From positions 1-64,000 of the forward strand of contig NZ_QRGC01000020.1 in the NCBI RefSeq assembly GCF_003448965.1: a stretch of DNA of 64,000 nt, written 5' to 3'. Below, one piece after another: positions 29,447-38,394 of this stretch. A model generated the notes under the pieces. That model was not told the origin of the DNA, did no database searches, and worked only from the letters and a program-made list of their open reading frames with translations. Each line of letters starts with the position of its first letter. Within the stretch, counting starts at the first letter, position 1. Both the position numbers and the translations under genes were made by a program. The stretch is from Oceanicella sp. SM1341 (lineage in GTDB: Bacteria; Pseudomonadota; Alphaproteobacteria; Rhodobacterales; Rhodobacteraceae).

Positions 29447-30240
29447 GACTCGCGCCCCGTGAAGGCGGGCGTGCGCTTCTCGGTGAAGGCGCGCACGCCC
29501 TCGGCATAGTCGGGGCTGCGGCCGGCGCGGCGCTGCAAATCGCGCTCCAGGTCGAGGCTCTCGTCGAGGCTGAGGTAGCCCGCGGCATGCACCGCCTGCT
29601 TGGTGAGCGCGTAGCCGAAGGTGGGGCCGGCGGCGAGCTTCGCGGCAAGCGCGCGCGCCTCGCCCATCAGCTCCGCCCCGGGCAGGGCGCGCCAGATCAG
29701 CCCCCAGTCCGCCGCCTCGCGGGCGGAGATCGGCGCGCCGGTGAGCATCAGCGCCTTGGCGCGGGCCTCGCCGATGGCGCGGGTCAGGGTCCAGGTGCCG
29801 CCCGAATCGGGCACCAGGCCGATGTTGGCGAAGGACTGGATGAAGCGCGCCTCCTCGGCGGCCAGCACGATGTCGCAGGCCAGCGCCACGTTGGCGCCCG
29901 CGCCCGCCGCCACGCCGTTTACCGCGCAGATCACCGGCTTGGGCAGGGCGCGCAGCCGGCGCACCAGCGGGTTCCACAGGCTGTCGATGGTCTCGCCGAG
30001 GTCGGGCGGGCCGGAGGCCGCGTCCGGGTTGCGCGCGCCCAGGTCCTGCCCGGCGCAGAAGCCGCGCCCCGCCCCGGTAATCAGCACGGCGCGCACGCCG
30101 TCTTCGCGCGCGGCAGTGTCGAGGGCCGCGCGCAGGGCGAGGTGCAGCTCTTCGGTAAAGGAATTGAGTCGCTCCGGCCGGTTCAGCGTCAGCTCCATGA
30201 CGCCGCCCTCAACCTGCTGCAACAGCACGGAATCGGTCAT
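29443..30240 (-). CDS. paaG: PaaG, ring-1,2-epoxyphenylacetyl-CoA isomerase
   Basis: A 265-residue crotonase-fold protein. CAGQDLGARN near residues 63-72 and NGVAAGAGANVALACDIVLA form the oxyanion hole and active-site region; the aspartate in GLVPDSGGTW is the PaaG-type catalytic residue. It converts the epoxide to the seven-membered oxepin-CoA. It leads the paaG-I-K-X unit and is divergent from the ABC transporter operon with about 160 bases between starts. The ATG at 30240 was chosen because the extra 36 residues of the longest frame are regulatory DNA. Confidence 0.93.
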   Translation of the reverse strand: MTDSVLLQQVEGGVMELTLNRPERLNSFTEELHLALRAALDTAAREDGVRAVLITGAGRGFCAGQDLGARNPDAASGPPDLGETIDSLWNPLVRRLRALPKPVICAVNGVAAGAGANVALACDIVLAAEEARFIQSFANIGLVPDSGGTWTLTRAIGEARAKALMLTGAPISAREAADWGLIWRALPGAELMGEARALAAKLAAGPTFGYALTKQAVHAAGYLSLDESLDLERDLQRRAGRSPDYAEGVRAFTEKRTPAFTGRES

Positions 30241-30321
30241 CTCTGCCCTTTCATCGTGGCCCTCCCAGGGCATGGATGCGGCACACGTTCTGCGGTGACC
30301 GCTGAAAAATGTGTTGCATAA

Positions 30322-30388
30322 ACCGACCGCGTGGTCAATGAATAACATGTCACGCGAATTGAGGTTAACGTCAGTGGGTGTGACCTAT
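30322..30388. promoter_or_regulatory. Operator region between paaG and the liv-type operon
   Basis: Three sites are visible. ACCGACCGCGTGGTCAAT (30322-30339) is an imperfect palindrome with core GACC-N4-GGTC, typical of TetR operators in CoA-ester catabolism. CATGTCACGCG (30346-30356) is the exact reverse complement of CGCGTGACATG in the paaJ promoter (26662-26672). GTGTGACCTAT (30378-30388) differs by one base from the paaJ arm GTGTGACATAT. Both regulators encoded nearby, PaaX and the TetR at 36871, could act here. Confidence 0.6.
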
Positions 30389-30400
30389 GGGAGGAAAGAG

Positions 30401-31540
30401 ATGACATCTGCAAAACTCGGCGCGGGGCTCTCCGCGCTGGCACTCCTCGCGGCCCTGCCGGCGGCGGCGGAGATCCGCATCGGCGCGTCGCTCGCGGTCA
30501 CCGGCCCGGCGGCCTTCCTCGGCGACCCCGAGGCCAAGACGCTGGAAATGCTCGTGGAGGCGGTGAACGCCGAGGGCGGCGTGAACGGCGAGCCGCTGAA
30601 GCTCGTGCTCTACGATGACGGCGGCGACCCCAACAAGGCGCGCACCTTCGCCACCCGCCTCATCGAGGAGGACGAGGTTGTGGCGGTGATCGGCGGCACC
30701 TCCACCGGCGCCACCATGGCGATGTCGCCGCTCTTCGGGGAATACGAGATCCCGTTCATCTCGCTCGCCGGCGCGGTGGTGATCATCGACCCGGTGCAGG
30801 ACTACGTGTTCAAGACCCCCCACACCGACCGCATGGCCTGCGAGAAGATCTTCGCCGACATCACCGGCCGCGGCCTCACCAAGGTGGGGATGATCTCGGG
30901 CACCGGGGGCTTCGGCAAGTCGATGCGCGAGCAGTGCCTCGACGTGGCGGAGGCCTCGGGCGTGGAGATCGTGGCCGACGAGACCTACGGGCCGAACGAC
31001 GCCGACATGACCCCCCAGCTCACCAACATCGCCAACACGGCGGGCGTGGAGGCGGTGGTGAACCCCGGCTTCGGCCAGGGCCCGGCGGTGGTGACGCGCA
31101 ACTTCGCCCAGCTCGGGCTGGAGCTGCCGTTCTACCAGAGCCACGGTGTCGCCTCCGACAGTTTCATCGAGCTCGCCGGCCCCGCGGCCGAGGGCGTGCG
31201 CCTGCCGGCCACCCCGCTGCTCATCCCCGGCCAGCTCGCCGATGACGACCCGCAGAAACAGCCCGTGACCGATTACATCGCCGCCTACGAGGCGAAATAC
31301 GGCGACACCCCCTCCACCTTCGGCGGCTATGCCTATGACGCGTTCAACATCGTGATCGCGGCCATCGAGAGCGCCGGCGCCGACGACCCCGCCGCCATCC
31401 GCGACGCGATCGAGGCCACCTCGGGCTACGCCGGGGTCACCGGTGTCTACTCCTTCTCCCCCGAGGACCATCTCGGCCTCGACCTCACCGCCTTCCGGAT
31501 GCTCGAGATCCGCGACGGCGGCTGGGCCCCGGTGGAGTAA
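30401..31540 (+). CDS. Branched-chain-type ABC transporter substrate-binding protein
   Basis: A 379-residue periplasmic binding protein with a signal peptide (residues 1-23, ending in AAA) and the LivJ/LivK-type fold starting IRIGASLAVTGPAAFLG. These proteins bind amino acids or, in many relatives, aromatic acids and other carboxylates. Its position, divergent from paaG and sharing operator half-sites with paaJ, suggests phenylacetate or a related acid as ligand rather than leucine; this is inference. The start at 30401 follows GGAGG at the ideal distance. Confidence 0.9.
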   Translation: MTSAKLGAGLSALALLAALPAAAEIRIGASLAVTGPAAFLGDPEAKTLEMLVEAVNAEGGVNGEPLKLVLYDDGGDPNKARTFATRLIEEDEVVAVIGGTSTGATMAMSPLFGEYEIPFISLAGAVVIIDPVQDYVFKTPHTDRMACEKIFADITGRGLTKVGMISGTGGFGKSMREQCLDVAEASGVEIVADETYGPNDADMTPQLTNIANTAGVEAVVNPGFGQGPAVVTRNFAQLGLELPFYQSHGVASDSFIELAGPAAEGVRLPATPLLIPGQLADDDPQKQPVTDYIAAYEAKYGDTPSTFGGYAYDAFNIVIAAIESAGADDPAAIRDAIEATSGYAGVTGVYSFSPEDHLGLDLTAFRMLEIRDGGWAPVE

Positions 31541-31546
31541 GGCGCC

Positions 31547-32419
31547 GTGGCGGAACTCCTGCAATTCCTCGTCTCGGGGGTCACGGTGGGCGCGATCTAT
31601 GCCGCCGTCGCCCTGGGCTTCACGCTGATCTACAACGCCACCGGGGTGGTGAACTTCGCGCAGGGCGAGTTCGTCGTCATCGGCGGGCTGACGGCGGCGG
31701 CCCTGATCGGGGCCGGGGTTCCGCCGCTCATCGCCGCCCCGCTCGCCGTGCTGGCGGGGCTCGTGGTGGGGCTGCTGCTCTACCGGCTGGCCATCCGGCC
31801 GGCGGGCCAGGCGCCGCTGGTCTCGCTCATCATCATCACCATCGGGGCGAGCATCTTCCTGCGCGGCGCGATGCAGATGGTGTTCGACAAGCAGATCCAC
31901 CGCTACGACGGCTTTTCCGGCGAGGCGCCCATCGGCTTTCTCGGCGCCACCATCCTGCCGCAGAGCCTGTGGATCATCGGCGGCAGCCTCGTGGTGTTCG
32001 CCTTCCTCGCCTGGTTCATGGGCCACACCCGGGCGGGGCGCGGCATCCGCGCCACCGCCTCCAACCGGCTGGCGGCCGCCCTCGTGGGCATCAACACCAG
32101 GGCGGCGATGAACCTCTCCTTCGCGCTTTCCGCCGCCATCGGGGCGCTTGCCGGCGTGCTCGCCACCCCGGTCACCTTCACCAGCTACGACGTGGGGGTT
32201 CTGGTGGCGCTCAAGGGCTTCTCGGCCACCATGCTGGGCGGCGTGGGCTCGGCGCAGGGGGCGCTTGCGGGCGGGCTGCTGATCGGGCTGATCGAGGCGC
32301 TCACCGCCGGCTACGTGAGCTCGGACTACAAGGACGCCGCCGCCTTCGTGGTGATCCTCGCGGTGCTGTTCCTGCGCCCGCAGGGCCTGTTCGGCGCCCG
32401 GATGACGGAGCGCGTGTGA
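31547..32419 (+). CDS. livH: Branched-chain-type ABC transporter permease (LivH-like)
   Basis: A 290-residue inner-membrane permease with about eight hydrophobic segments and the LivH features YAAVALGFTLIYNATGVVNF and ATMLGGVGSAQGALAGG. It starts at GTG 31547, six bases after the binding-protein stop. Its stop shares one base with the next gene (TGATG). It forms half of the translocation channel with the LivM-like protein. Confidence 0.92.
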   Translation: MAELLQFLVSGVTVGAIYAAVALGFTLIYNATGVVNFAQGEFVVIGGLTAAALIGAGVPPLIAAPLAVLAGLVVGLLLYRLAIRPAGQAPLVSLIIITIGASIFLRGAMQMVFDKQIHRYDGFSGEAPIGFLGATILPQSLWIIGGSLVVFAFLAWFMGHTRAGRGIRATASNRLAAALVGINTRAAMNLSFALSAAIGALAGVLATPVTFTSYDVGVLVALKGFSATMLGGVGSAQGALAGGLLIGLIEALTAGYVSSDYKDAAAFVVILAVLFLRPQGLFGARMTERV

Positions 32420-33408
32420 TGACCCTCGGCCCCGGAACCCGCACCTTCCTCGTCTTCGCCGCCCTCGTGGTGCTGGGGGCGCTGGTGTTCCCCTCCTCCT
32501 TCTTCTACCGCGTCGGCACGCTGGTGTGGATCAACACGCTCGCGGTCACCGGCATGGTGGTGCTGCTGGGCTACGTGGGGCTGGTGAGCCTCGGGCACGC
32601 CGGCTTCTTCGCCATCGGCGCCTATGCCACCGCCCTGCTGCCGCAATACGGCGTGCCCTCGGGCCTCGCGATGCTGGCGGGGGCGGCGGGGGCGGCGCTG
32701 CTCGCGGCGCTCATCGGCCGGCCGATCCTGAAGCTCTCGGGCTATTACCTCGCCATCGCCACGCTCGGCCTCGGCATGCTGATCTGGATGGTGCTCTCGA
32801 AGGAGGCCTGGCTCACCGGCGGGCCGGACGGGATGACCGTCACCGGCTTCTCGGCCCGCAACCTGCTGAAATCGGTGGGCATCACGCTGAAAACCGCCGA
32901 GGCCTGGTACTGGCTCTGCGGTGCTGTCGCCACGTTGGGCGCGGTGCTGGCGGTGAACCTCGGGCAGAGCTCGGCCGGCCGGGCCTTCCGCGCCATCCAT
33001 GACAGCGACGTGGCCGCCGCCTCGCTGGGGGTGGACGTGGCGCGGGCCAAATCCGCCGCCTTCGTGATCTCGGCGGTCTATGCCGCGGTGGCGGGGGCGC
33101 TGCTGGCGCTGGCCAACGGCTACATCACCCCCGACGCGGGCGGCTTCATGCATTCGGTCGAGCTCGTCACCATGGCGGTGCTCGGCGGGGCGGCGAGCGT
33201 CTACGGCGCGCTGGTGGGGGCGCTGATCCTCACCGCGCTGCCGCAGGTGCTGACCGTGTTTGCCGAATACGAGCACATGGTGCTGGGCGCCATCATGGTG
33301 GGCACGATGATCGCGATGCGCCGCGGGCTGGTGCCGGCGCTGGCCGGGCTGCTGGCCCGCCGCCGGGCCGCCCGCCGCGCCGGCCGGCTGGCGAGGAGAG
33401 TGTCATGA
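32419..33408 (+). CDS. livM: Branched-chain-type ABC transporter permease (LivM-like)
   Basis: A 329-residue permease with about nine hydrophobic segments. LGYVGLVSLGHAGFFAIGAYA and GQSSAGRAFRAIHDSDVAA are characteristic of LivM, the latter being the loop that contacts the ATPases. The C-terminus is an arginine-rich tail. It overlaps livH by one base and livG by four, so the channel and its ATPase are translated together. Confidence 0.92.
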   Translation: MTLGPGTRTFLVFAALVVLGALVFPSSFFYRVGTLVWINTLAVTGMVVLLGYVGLVSLGHAGFFAIGAYATALLPQYGVPSGLAMLAGAAGAALLAALIGRPILKLSGYYLAIATLGLGMLIWMVLSKEAWLTGGPDGMTVTGFSARNLLKSVGITLKTAEAWYWLCGAVATLGAVLAVNLGQSSAGRAFRAIHDSDVAAASLGVDVARAKSAAFVISAVYAAVAGALLALANGYITPDAGGFMHSVELVTMAVLGGAASVYGALVGALILTALPQVLTVFAEYEHMVLGAIMVGTMIAMRRGLVPALAGLLARRRAARRAGRLARRVS

Positions 33409-34193
33409 GCCTGCTCGAAGTCTCCGGCCTCGGCATTTCCTTCGGCGGCCTGCGCGCGGTCGACGGCGTGGGCTTCACCGCCCGGCCCGGCGAGGTCACC
33501 TCCATCATCGGGCCCAACGGCGCGGGCAAGACCACGCTCTTCAACCTGGTGAGCGGGGTCTACATCGCCGATGCGGGCGCGGTGCGCATCGCGGGGCGCG
33601 AGGTCACCGGCCTGCCGCCGCACCGGCTGGCGCGCGCCGGCATGGCCCGCACCTTCCAGAACCTGCGCGTGTTCCCGCAGATGACCGCGCTGGAAAACGT
33701 GATGACCGGCTGCCACATGGCCGAGCGCGCCGGGCTGCTCGCGGGTCTCTTCGGCCTGCCGGGCAGCCGCGCCGAGACCGCCCGCAGCCGCGAGGCCGCC
33801 GCCGCCGCCCTCACCCGCACCGGGCTCGGCGCGCTGGCGGGGCGCGAGGCGGCGGCGCTGTCCTACGGCCAGCTCAAGCGGCTGGAGATCGCCCGCGCGC
33901 TGGTGACCGGCTGTTCCATCCTGCTGCTCGACGAGCCCGCCGCAGGCTGCAACGCCGTCGAGACCCGCGAGATCGACGATCTCATCCATGCCATCGCCGG
34001 GGAGGGGCGGACCGTGGTGCTCATCGAACATGACATGCGGCTGGTGATGCGCATTTCCGCGCGCATCCTGGTGCTCGATCAGGGCCGGCGCATCGCCGAG
34101 GGCGCGCCGGAGGAGATCCGCGAGAACCCCCGGGTGATCGAGGCCTATCTCGGCGCCCATGGCGCGGCCGAGGCGAGGGCGGCCCATGCCTGA
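33405..34193 (+). CDS. livG: Branched-chain-type ABC transporter ATPase (LivG-like)
   Basis: A 262-residue ATPase. Walker A is GPNGAGKTT, the signature loop LSYGQLKRLEIARAL is the LivG variant, and Walker B is ILLLDEPAAG. LivG-specific length and the segment GMARTFQNLRVFPQMT support the call. It powers uptake together with the LivF-like protein. It overlaps livM by four bases and livF by eight. Confidence 0.92.
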   Translation: MSLLEVSGLGISFGGLRAVDGVGFTARPGEVTSIIGPNGAGKTTLFNLVSGVYIADAGAVRIAGREVTGLPPHRLARAGMARTFQNLRVFPQMTALENVMTGCHMAERAGLLAGLFGLPGSRAETARSREAAAAALTRTGLGALAGREAAALSYGQLKRLEIARALVTGCSILLLDEPAAGCNAVETREIDDLIHAIAGEGRTVVLIEHDMRLVMRISARILVLDQGRRIAEGAPEEIRENPRVIEAYLGAHGAAEARAAHA

Positions 34194-34893
34194 GCTGTTG
34201 CGCATCGAGGGGCTCGTCTCGGCCTATGGCGCGCTGGAGGTGCTGCACGGCATCGACCTTGCGGTGGCGGAGGGCGAGATCGTCACGCTGGTGGGGGCAA
34301 ACGGCGCCGGCAAGACCACGCTGATGCGCTGCATCTCCGGGGTGCAGCCGCTGCGCGCCGGCGCCATCCGCTTTCGCGGCGAGGACATCAGCCGCCGGCC
34401 CGACCATGCCCGCGCCGGGCTCGGCATCGGCCATTCGCCGGAGGGGCGGCAGATCTTCGCCGATCTGCCCGTGGAGGAGAACCTCGCACTGGGCGCCTAC
34501 CACCGCCGCGGCCCGCTCGCCGCCGATCTCGACGAGGTCTACACCCTGTTCCCGGTGCTGGCGGAGAAGCGGGCGCTGCCGGCGGGGGGCCTCTCCGGCG
34601 GGCAGCAGCAGATGCTCGCCATCGGCCGCGCCATCATGACCCGGCCGAAGCTGATGCTGCTCGACGAGCCCTCCATGGGCCTCGCCCCGGTGCTGGTCGA
34701 CCGCATCCTCGAGGTGATCACCACCCTGCGCGATCGCGGCGTGACCCTGCTGGTGGTGGAGCAGAACGCCTTCGCCGCCCTCTCCATCGCCGACCGCGGC
34801 TACGTGATGGAGACCGGGCGCATCACCCTCTCCGGCCCGGCCCGCACCCTGATCGAGGACCCCCGGGTCCGCGAAGCCTATCTCGGGGCCTGA
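34186..34893 (+). CDS. livF: Branched-chain-type ABC transporter ATPase (LivF-like)
   Basis: A 235-residue ATPase with Walker A GANGAGKTT, signature LSGGQQQMLAIGRAI and Walker B LMLLDEPSMG. GIGHSPEGRQIF is the LivF hallmark. The ATG at 34186 is used because earlier in-frame codons lie deep in livG. It completes a full LivKHMGF-type importer. The next gene, the fused beta-oxidation enzyme, follows after 27 bases and so belongs to the same transcript. Confidence 0.92.
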   Translation: MPELLRIEGLVSAYGALEVLHGIDLAVAEGEIVTLVGANGAGKTTLMRCISGVQPLRAGAIRFRGEDISRRPDHARAGLGIGHSPEGRQIFADLPVEENLALGAYHRRGPLAADLDEVYTLFPVLAEKRALPAGGLSGGQQQMLAIGRAIMTRPKLMLLDEPSMGLAPVLVDRILEVITTLRDRGVTLLVVEQNAFAALSIADRGYVMETGRITLSGPARTLIEDPRVREAYLGA

Positions 34894-34920
34894 GGCCCCG
34901 CCCGAACAGGAGACCCCCCG

Positions 34921-36867
34921 ATGACCCTGCTGCGCACCGAGATCCGTGACGGCATCGCCGTGCTCACCGCCGAGAACCCGCCGGTGAACGCGCTGAGCCA
35001 CCCGTTGCGCGCCGCCCTGGCCGAGGCGATCGCGGCGCTGCCGGGCGCGGGCGTGCGGGCGGCGGTGCTCACCTGCGCCGGGCGCGGCTTCTTCGCCGGG
35101 GCCGATATCCGCGAGTTCGGCGCGGCCCCGCAGCCGCCGGCCATCCACGCGCTTGCCGCGGCCCTCGAGGCGCTGCCGCTGCCGGTGGTGGCGGCCATCC
35201 ACGGTGCGGCGCTGGGCGGCGGGCTGGAGCTGGCGCTGGGCTGCGCCGGCCGGGTGGCGGCGGCGGGTGCCGAGCTCGGCTTCCCGGAGGTGACGCTGGG
35301 CCTCATCCCCGGCTCCGGCGGCGTGGTGCGCAGCGCCCGGGCGCTGGCGCCGGAGGAGGCGGCGCGGCTCGTCTCGCTCGGCACCCGCATCGGCGCGGAG
35401 GAGGCGCAGCGCCTCGGCCTCGTCGACCGCGTGGCGCGGGGCGATCTGCTCGCGCAGGCTCGCGCGCTCGCCTCCGAGCTGGCCGAGTCGCCGCGCCCGC
35501 CGCTCTCCGCCCGCCCGCTGCCGCCCGCGCCCGCGCCGGAGCTCTGGCAATCGGCCCGGGCCGCGGCGGCGAAGGTGCATCGCGGGGTGGAGGCGCCGGA
35601 CGTGGCGCTCGACGTGCTCGCCGCCTGTTGGGGCACGGATTTCGAGACCGCCCGCGCCGCCGAGCGCGCCGCCTTCGAGCGCCTGCGCGGCAGTGCCCAA
35701 TCCGCCGCCCTGCGCCATGTCTTCTTCGCCGAGCGCACGGCGGCGAAAGCCGCCCGCGCCTCCGGCGGGCCCGAGATCGCCCGCCCCGGCGTGCTCGGCG
35801 GCGGCACCATGGGGGCCGGCATCGCGGCGGCGCTGCTGATGGCGGGTTACCCTGTCACCCTCGCCGAGGCCACGCCGGAGGCCGCCGCCGCCGCGCGCGC
35901 CCGGCTGGAAGGGCTCATCGCCGCCGCAGCGAAGCGCGGCAAACTGGATGCAGGGGAGGCGCTCTCCCGCCTCACGGTGGGGGAGGGGGCCCCGGCGCTT
36001 GCCGCGTGCGACCTCGTGATCGAGGCGGTGTTCGAGGAGATCGGCGTGAAGCGCGCGGTCTTCGCCGCGCTCGAGGCCGCCTGCGCGCCCGAGGCCCTGC
36101 TGGTCACCAACACCTCCTATCTCGACCCGCGCGAGATCGCCGCCGGGCTCGCCCGGCCGGAGCGCTTCGCGGGCCTGCACTTCTTCTCCCCCGCGCAGGT
36201 GATGAAGCTCGTCGAGCTGGTGCCCGTGCCGCAGACCGCGCCGGGCACCGAGGCCGCCCTCTGGCGGCTCATCGGTCGGCTGGGCAAGACCGGCGTGCGC
36301 GCCGGCATATGCGACGGGTTCATCGGCAACCGCATCCTCAGGCGCTACCGCGCCGCCGCCGAGGCGCTGGTGACAGCCGGCGCCACCCCGGCCGCGGTGG
36401 ACGGTGCCATGCGCGGCTTCGGCTTCGCCATGGGCCCGTTCGAGGCGCAGGACATGGGCGGGCTCGACATCGCCCATGCCCAGCGGCAGGCGGCCCGGGC
36501 GGCGGGCGCCCCCGTGCCGCGCTGCCTCGGCGACGTGCTGGTCGAGGCCGGCCGCCTTGGCCGCAAGACCGGCGGCGGCTGGTATGACTACCCCGAGGGC
36601 AGCCGCGCGCCCGTGCCTTCGAAGGCGGCCGCGCGGCTCATCGCCCCGCTCTGCCGCCCCGGCACCGTGCCGGGGGCGGAGGAGATCGCCGCCCGCCTCG
36701 TGGGCGAGATGGCCGCCGAGGGCCGGGCGATCCTCGACGAGGGCGTCGCCGCCGCGCCGCAGGACATCGACCTCGTCGAGATCCTCGGCTACGGCTTCCC
36801 GCGCTGGCGCGGCGGGCCGATGTTCTGCACCCGCGCCGGGGCGCCGGCGCTCGCCCGGGCGGGCTGA
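34921..36867 (+). CDS. Fused enoyl-CoA hydratase / 3-hydroxyacyl-CoA dehydrogenase (FadJ-like)
   Basis: A 648-residue bifunctional enzyme. The N-terminal crotonase half has GGGLELALGC and FPEVTLGLIPGSGG, which carry the two catalytic glutamates of FadB/FadJ hydratases. The dehydrogenase half begins with a Rossmann motif GVLGGGTMGAGIAAALL near residues 290-310 and keeps the catalytic histidine in GLHFFSP. It performs the hydration and NAD-dependent oxidation steps of beta-oxidation. The paa clusters here lack paaF and paaH, which do exactly those steps, so this protein probably replaces them; that role is inferred from context. Confidence 0.9.
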   Translation: MTLLRTEIRDGIAVLTAENPPVNALSHPLRAALAEAIAALPGAGVRAAVLTCAGRGFFAGADIREFGAAPQPPAIHALAAALEALPLPVVAAIHGAALGGGLELALGCAGRVAAAGAELGFPEVTLGLIPGSGGVVRSARALAPEEAARLVSLGTRIGAEEAQRLGLVDRVARGDLLAQARALASELAESPRPPLSARPLPPAPAPELWQSARAAAAKVHRGVEAPDVALDVLAACWGTDFETARAAERAAFERLRGSAQSAALRHVFFAERTAAKAARASGGPEIARPGVLGGGTMGAGIAAALLMAGYPVTLAEATPEAAAAARARLEGLIAAAAKRGKLDAGEALSRLTVGEGAPALAACDLVIEAVFEEIGVKRAVFAALEAACAPEALLVTNTSYLDPREIAAGLARPERFAGLHFFSPAQVMKLVELVPVPQTAPGTEAALWRLIGRLGKTGVRAGICDGFIGNRILRRYRAAAEALVTAGATPAAVDGAMRGFGFAMGPFEAQDMGGLDIAHAQRQAARAAGAPVPRCLGDVLVEAGRLGRKTGGGWYDYPEGSRAPVPSKAAARLIAPLCRPGTVPGAEEIAARLVGEMAAEGRAILDEGVAAAPQDIDLVEILGYGFPRWRGGPMFCTRAGAPALARAG

Positions 36868-36870
36868 GCC

Positions 36871-37464
36871 ATGGCGCGGCCGAGGGCGCAGGACTACGAG
36901 GACAAGCGCGCCGCCATCCACCGCACCGCGGCGCGGCTGCTGTCGCAGGGCGGCGGCCAGGCCTCGATGATGCGCATCGCCGAGGCCTGCGGCATCTCCA
37001 AGGCGCTGCTCTACCACTATTACGACAGCCGCGACGCGCTGGTGTTCGACATCGTGCACACGCATCTGCTGGCCATCGATGCCGCCCTCGCCGCCGTGCC
37101 GGGGGAGGTGCGCGGCCGTGCGCGCCTGCACCTGCTCTCGCGCCGGCTGCTCGCCTGCTACGAGGACGCGGACGACCTGCACCTGCTGCAGCTCGGCGCG
37201 CTGGGCAGCCTCTCGCCCGCGCAGGCGGCCGAGATCCGCGCCGCGGAACGTGCCATCCTCGGGCATTTCCGCGCCGCCCTCACCGAGCTCGCCCCCGACA
37301 TGGCGCGCGCCCGGATGAGCGCGGTGCTCATGGGGCTGATGGGCATGCTCAACTGGGCCTTCACCTGGCTGCGCCCCGGCGGCGCCCTCACCCGCGACGG
37401 GTTCGCCGCCATCGCCACCGAGATGGCCCTCTCGGCGCTGGAAGCCGAGGCAGCGGCCGGCTGA
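36871..37464 (+). CDS. TetR/AcrR family regulator (PaaR-like by context)
   Basis: A 197-residue regulator. The N-terminal helix-turn-helix includes MMRIAEACGISKALLYHYYDSR. It begins three bases after the fused beta-oxidation enzyme and ends the liv-type operon, so it is produced together with the transporter. TetR proteins named PaaR control phenylacetate genes in some proteobacteria. The GACC-N4-GGTC palindrome at 30322-30339 is a candidate binding site. Whether it or PaaX dominates cannot be told from sequence. Confidence 0.88.
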   Translation: MARPRAQDYEDKRAAIHRTAARLLSQGGGQASMMRIAEACGISKALLYHYYDSRDALVFDIVHTHLLAIDAALAAVPGEVRGRARLHLLSRRLLACYEDADDLHLLQLGALGSLSPAQAAEIRAAERAILGHFRAALTELAPDMARARMSAVLMGLMGMLNWAFTWLRPGGALTRDGFAAIATEMALSALEAEAAAG

Positions 37465-37629
37465 GGGGGGCCGTGCCCGCCGGGAGGTGAGGACAGCCGC
37501 GCCGCGTCTCCCCGCGCCAATCCGGCCGCCATTGCCCGGGAGCACCGTCCCGTCAACTTTCCGGGGTCCCGCGATTGATGATGCTTCCCGTCAGCGCGGG
37601 ATGCGGCCCGGCCTGGTCCCGGGGCCACC

Positions 37630-37974
37630 TCACCCGTGCACGCCGCGGCTGTCCGGCGGGGCTTCGTCGCGCGCTTCGGGGCCGTAGTCGCGCAGCACCT
37701 GGGCCACGCGCAGCCGGTAGCCGGCGAAGAGCGCCTCGCGGCCGCGGGCCTGGGCGGCGCGGTGGCGGGGGCGGTTGCGCCAGCGCGCCACCGCCGCCTC
37801 GTCGGTGAAGACCGAGAGCGAGAGCAGCTTGCCCGGCGTGGTGAGGCTCTCGAAGCGCTCGACCGAGACGAAGCCCTCCACCGCCTCCAGCTCGGCGCGC
37901 AGCGCGGCGGCGAGGCCGAGGTAGGTGTCGCGCGCGCCCGGCGCCGGCTCGAGCTCGAAGAGCACGGCGATCAT
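37630..37974 (-). CDS. Antibiotic biosynthesis monooxygenase (ABM) family protein
   Basis: A 114-residue dimeric alpha/beta-barrel type protein, with [21 protein letters not shown] and [21 protein letters not shown] typical of ABM proteins. Members include small monooxygenases and haem- or quinone-related enzymes, but most are uncharacterised. It overlaps the NIPSNAP gene by four bases (ATGA), so the two are coupled and likely work in one small pathway under the divergent ArsR-type regulator. Confidence 0.8.
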   Translation of the reverse strand: MIAVLFELEPAPGARDTYLGLAAALRAELEAVEGFVSVERFESLTTPGKLLSLSVFTDEAAVARWRNRPRHRAAQARGREALFAGYRLRVAQVLRDYGPEARDEAPPDSRGVHG

Positions 37975-38297
37975 GCCACCGGCTCCGCGTGCGGTGCCGA
38001 GGCGAGGGTGTGGAAGGTGCGGTCTTCCGCGGTGATGAAGCGCTCGGCCTGCGCGAAGGCGTAGTTCTCGCGGCCCAGCGGGTCGTCCGCCAGCCGGGCG
38101 CGGTAGGCTTCGTAGGCCGCGAGGCTGGGGATGGTGTAGAGGCCGTAGGCCAGTGTCGACGAGCCCTCGTGCGGGGCGAAATAGCCGATCAGCCCGGCGC
38201 CGCAGCGCGGGATGCACTGGCCCCAGGTGCGGGCGTAGTGGGCGAAGGCGTCGCGGCGGGTGGGGTCGATGCGGTAGCGGATGATGCAGGTGAGCAT
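37971..38297 (-). CDS. NIPSNAP family protein
   Basis: A 108-residue protein of the NIPSNAP family, which shares the dimeric alpha/beta barrel fold with ABM proteins. [20 protein letters not shown] and [14 protein letters not shown] are the recognisable segments. The function of bacterial members is unknown. It is the first gene of a two-gene unit facing the ArsR-type regulator across a 97-base gap that contains a clear inverted repeat. Confidence 0.82.
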   Translation of the reverse strand: MLTCIIRYRIDPTRRDAFAHYARTWGQCIPRCGAGLIGYFAPHEGSSTLAYGLYTIPSLAAYEAYRARLADDPLGRENYAFAQAERFITAEDRTFHTLASAPHAEPVA

Positions 38298-38348
38298 GGC
38301 TCTCTCCTCTGGTTGCCCTGGTCCCCGGGATAGCCGATTGCCGCGCGC

Positions 38349-38368
38349 CGATGCTTCGGCTAGCATCG
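38349..38368. promoter_or_regulatory. Inverted-repeat operator between the NIPSNAP and ArsR genes
   Basis: CGATGCT (38349-38355) and AGCATCG (38362-38368) are exact reverse complements with six bases between. The site lies in the divergent gap 26 bases before the ArsR-type gene, where an autoregulated repressor of both directions would bind. Confidence 0.65.
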
Positions 38369-38394
38369 AACTGTGGTTGCAAGCGGAGGCGCTC

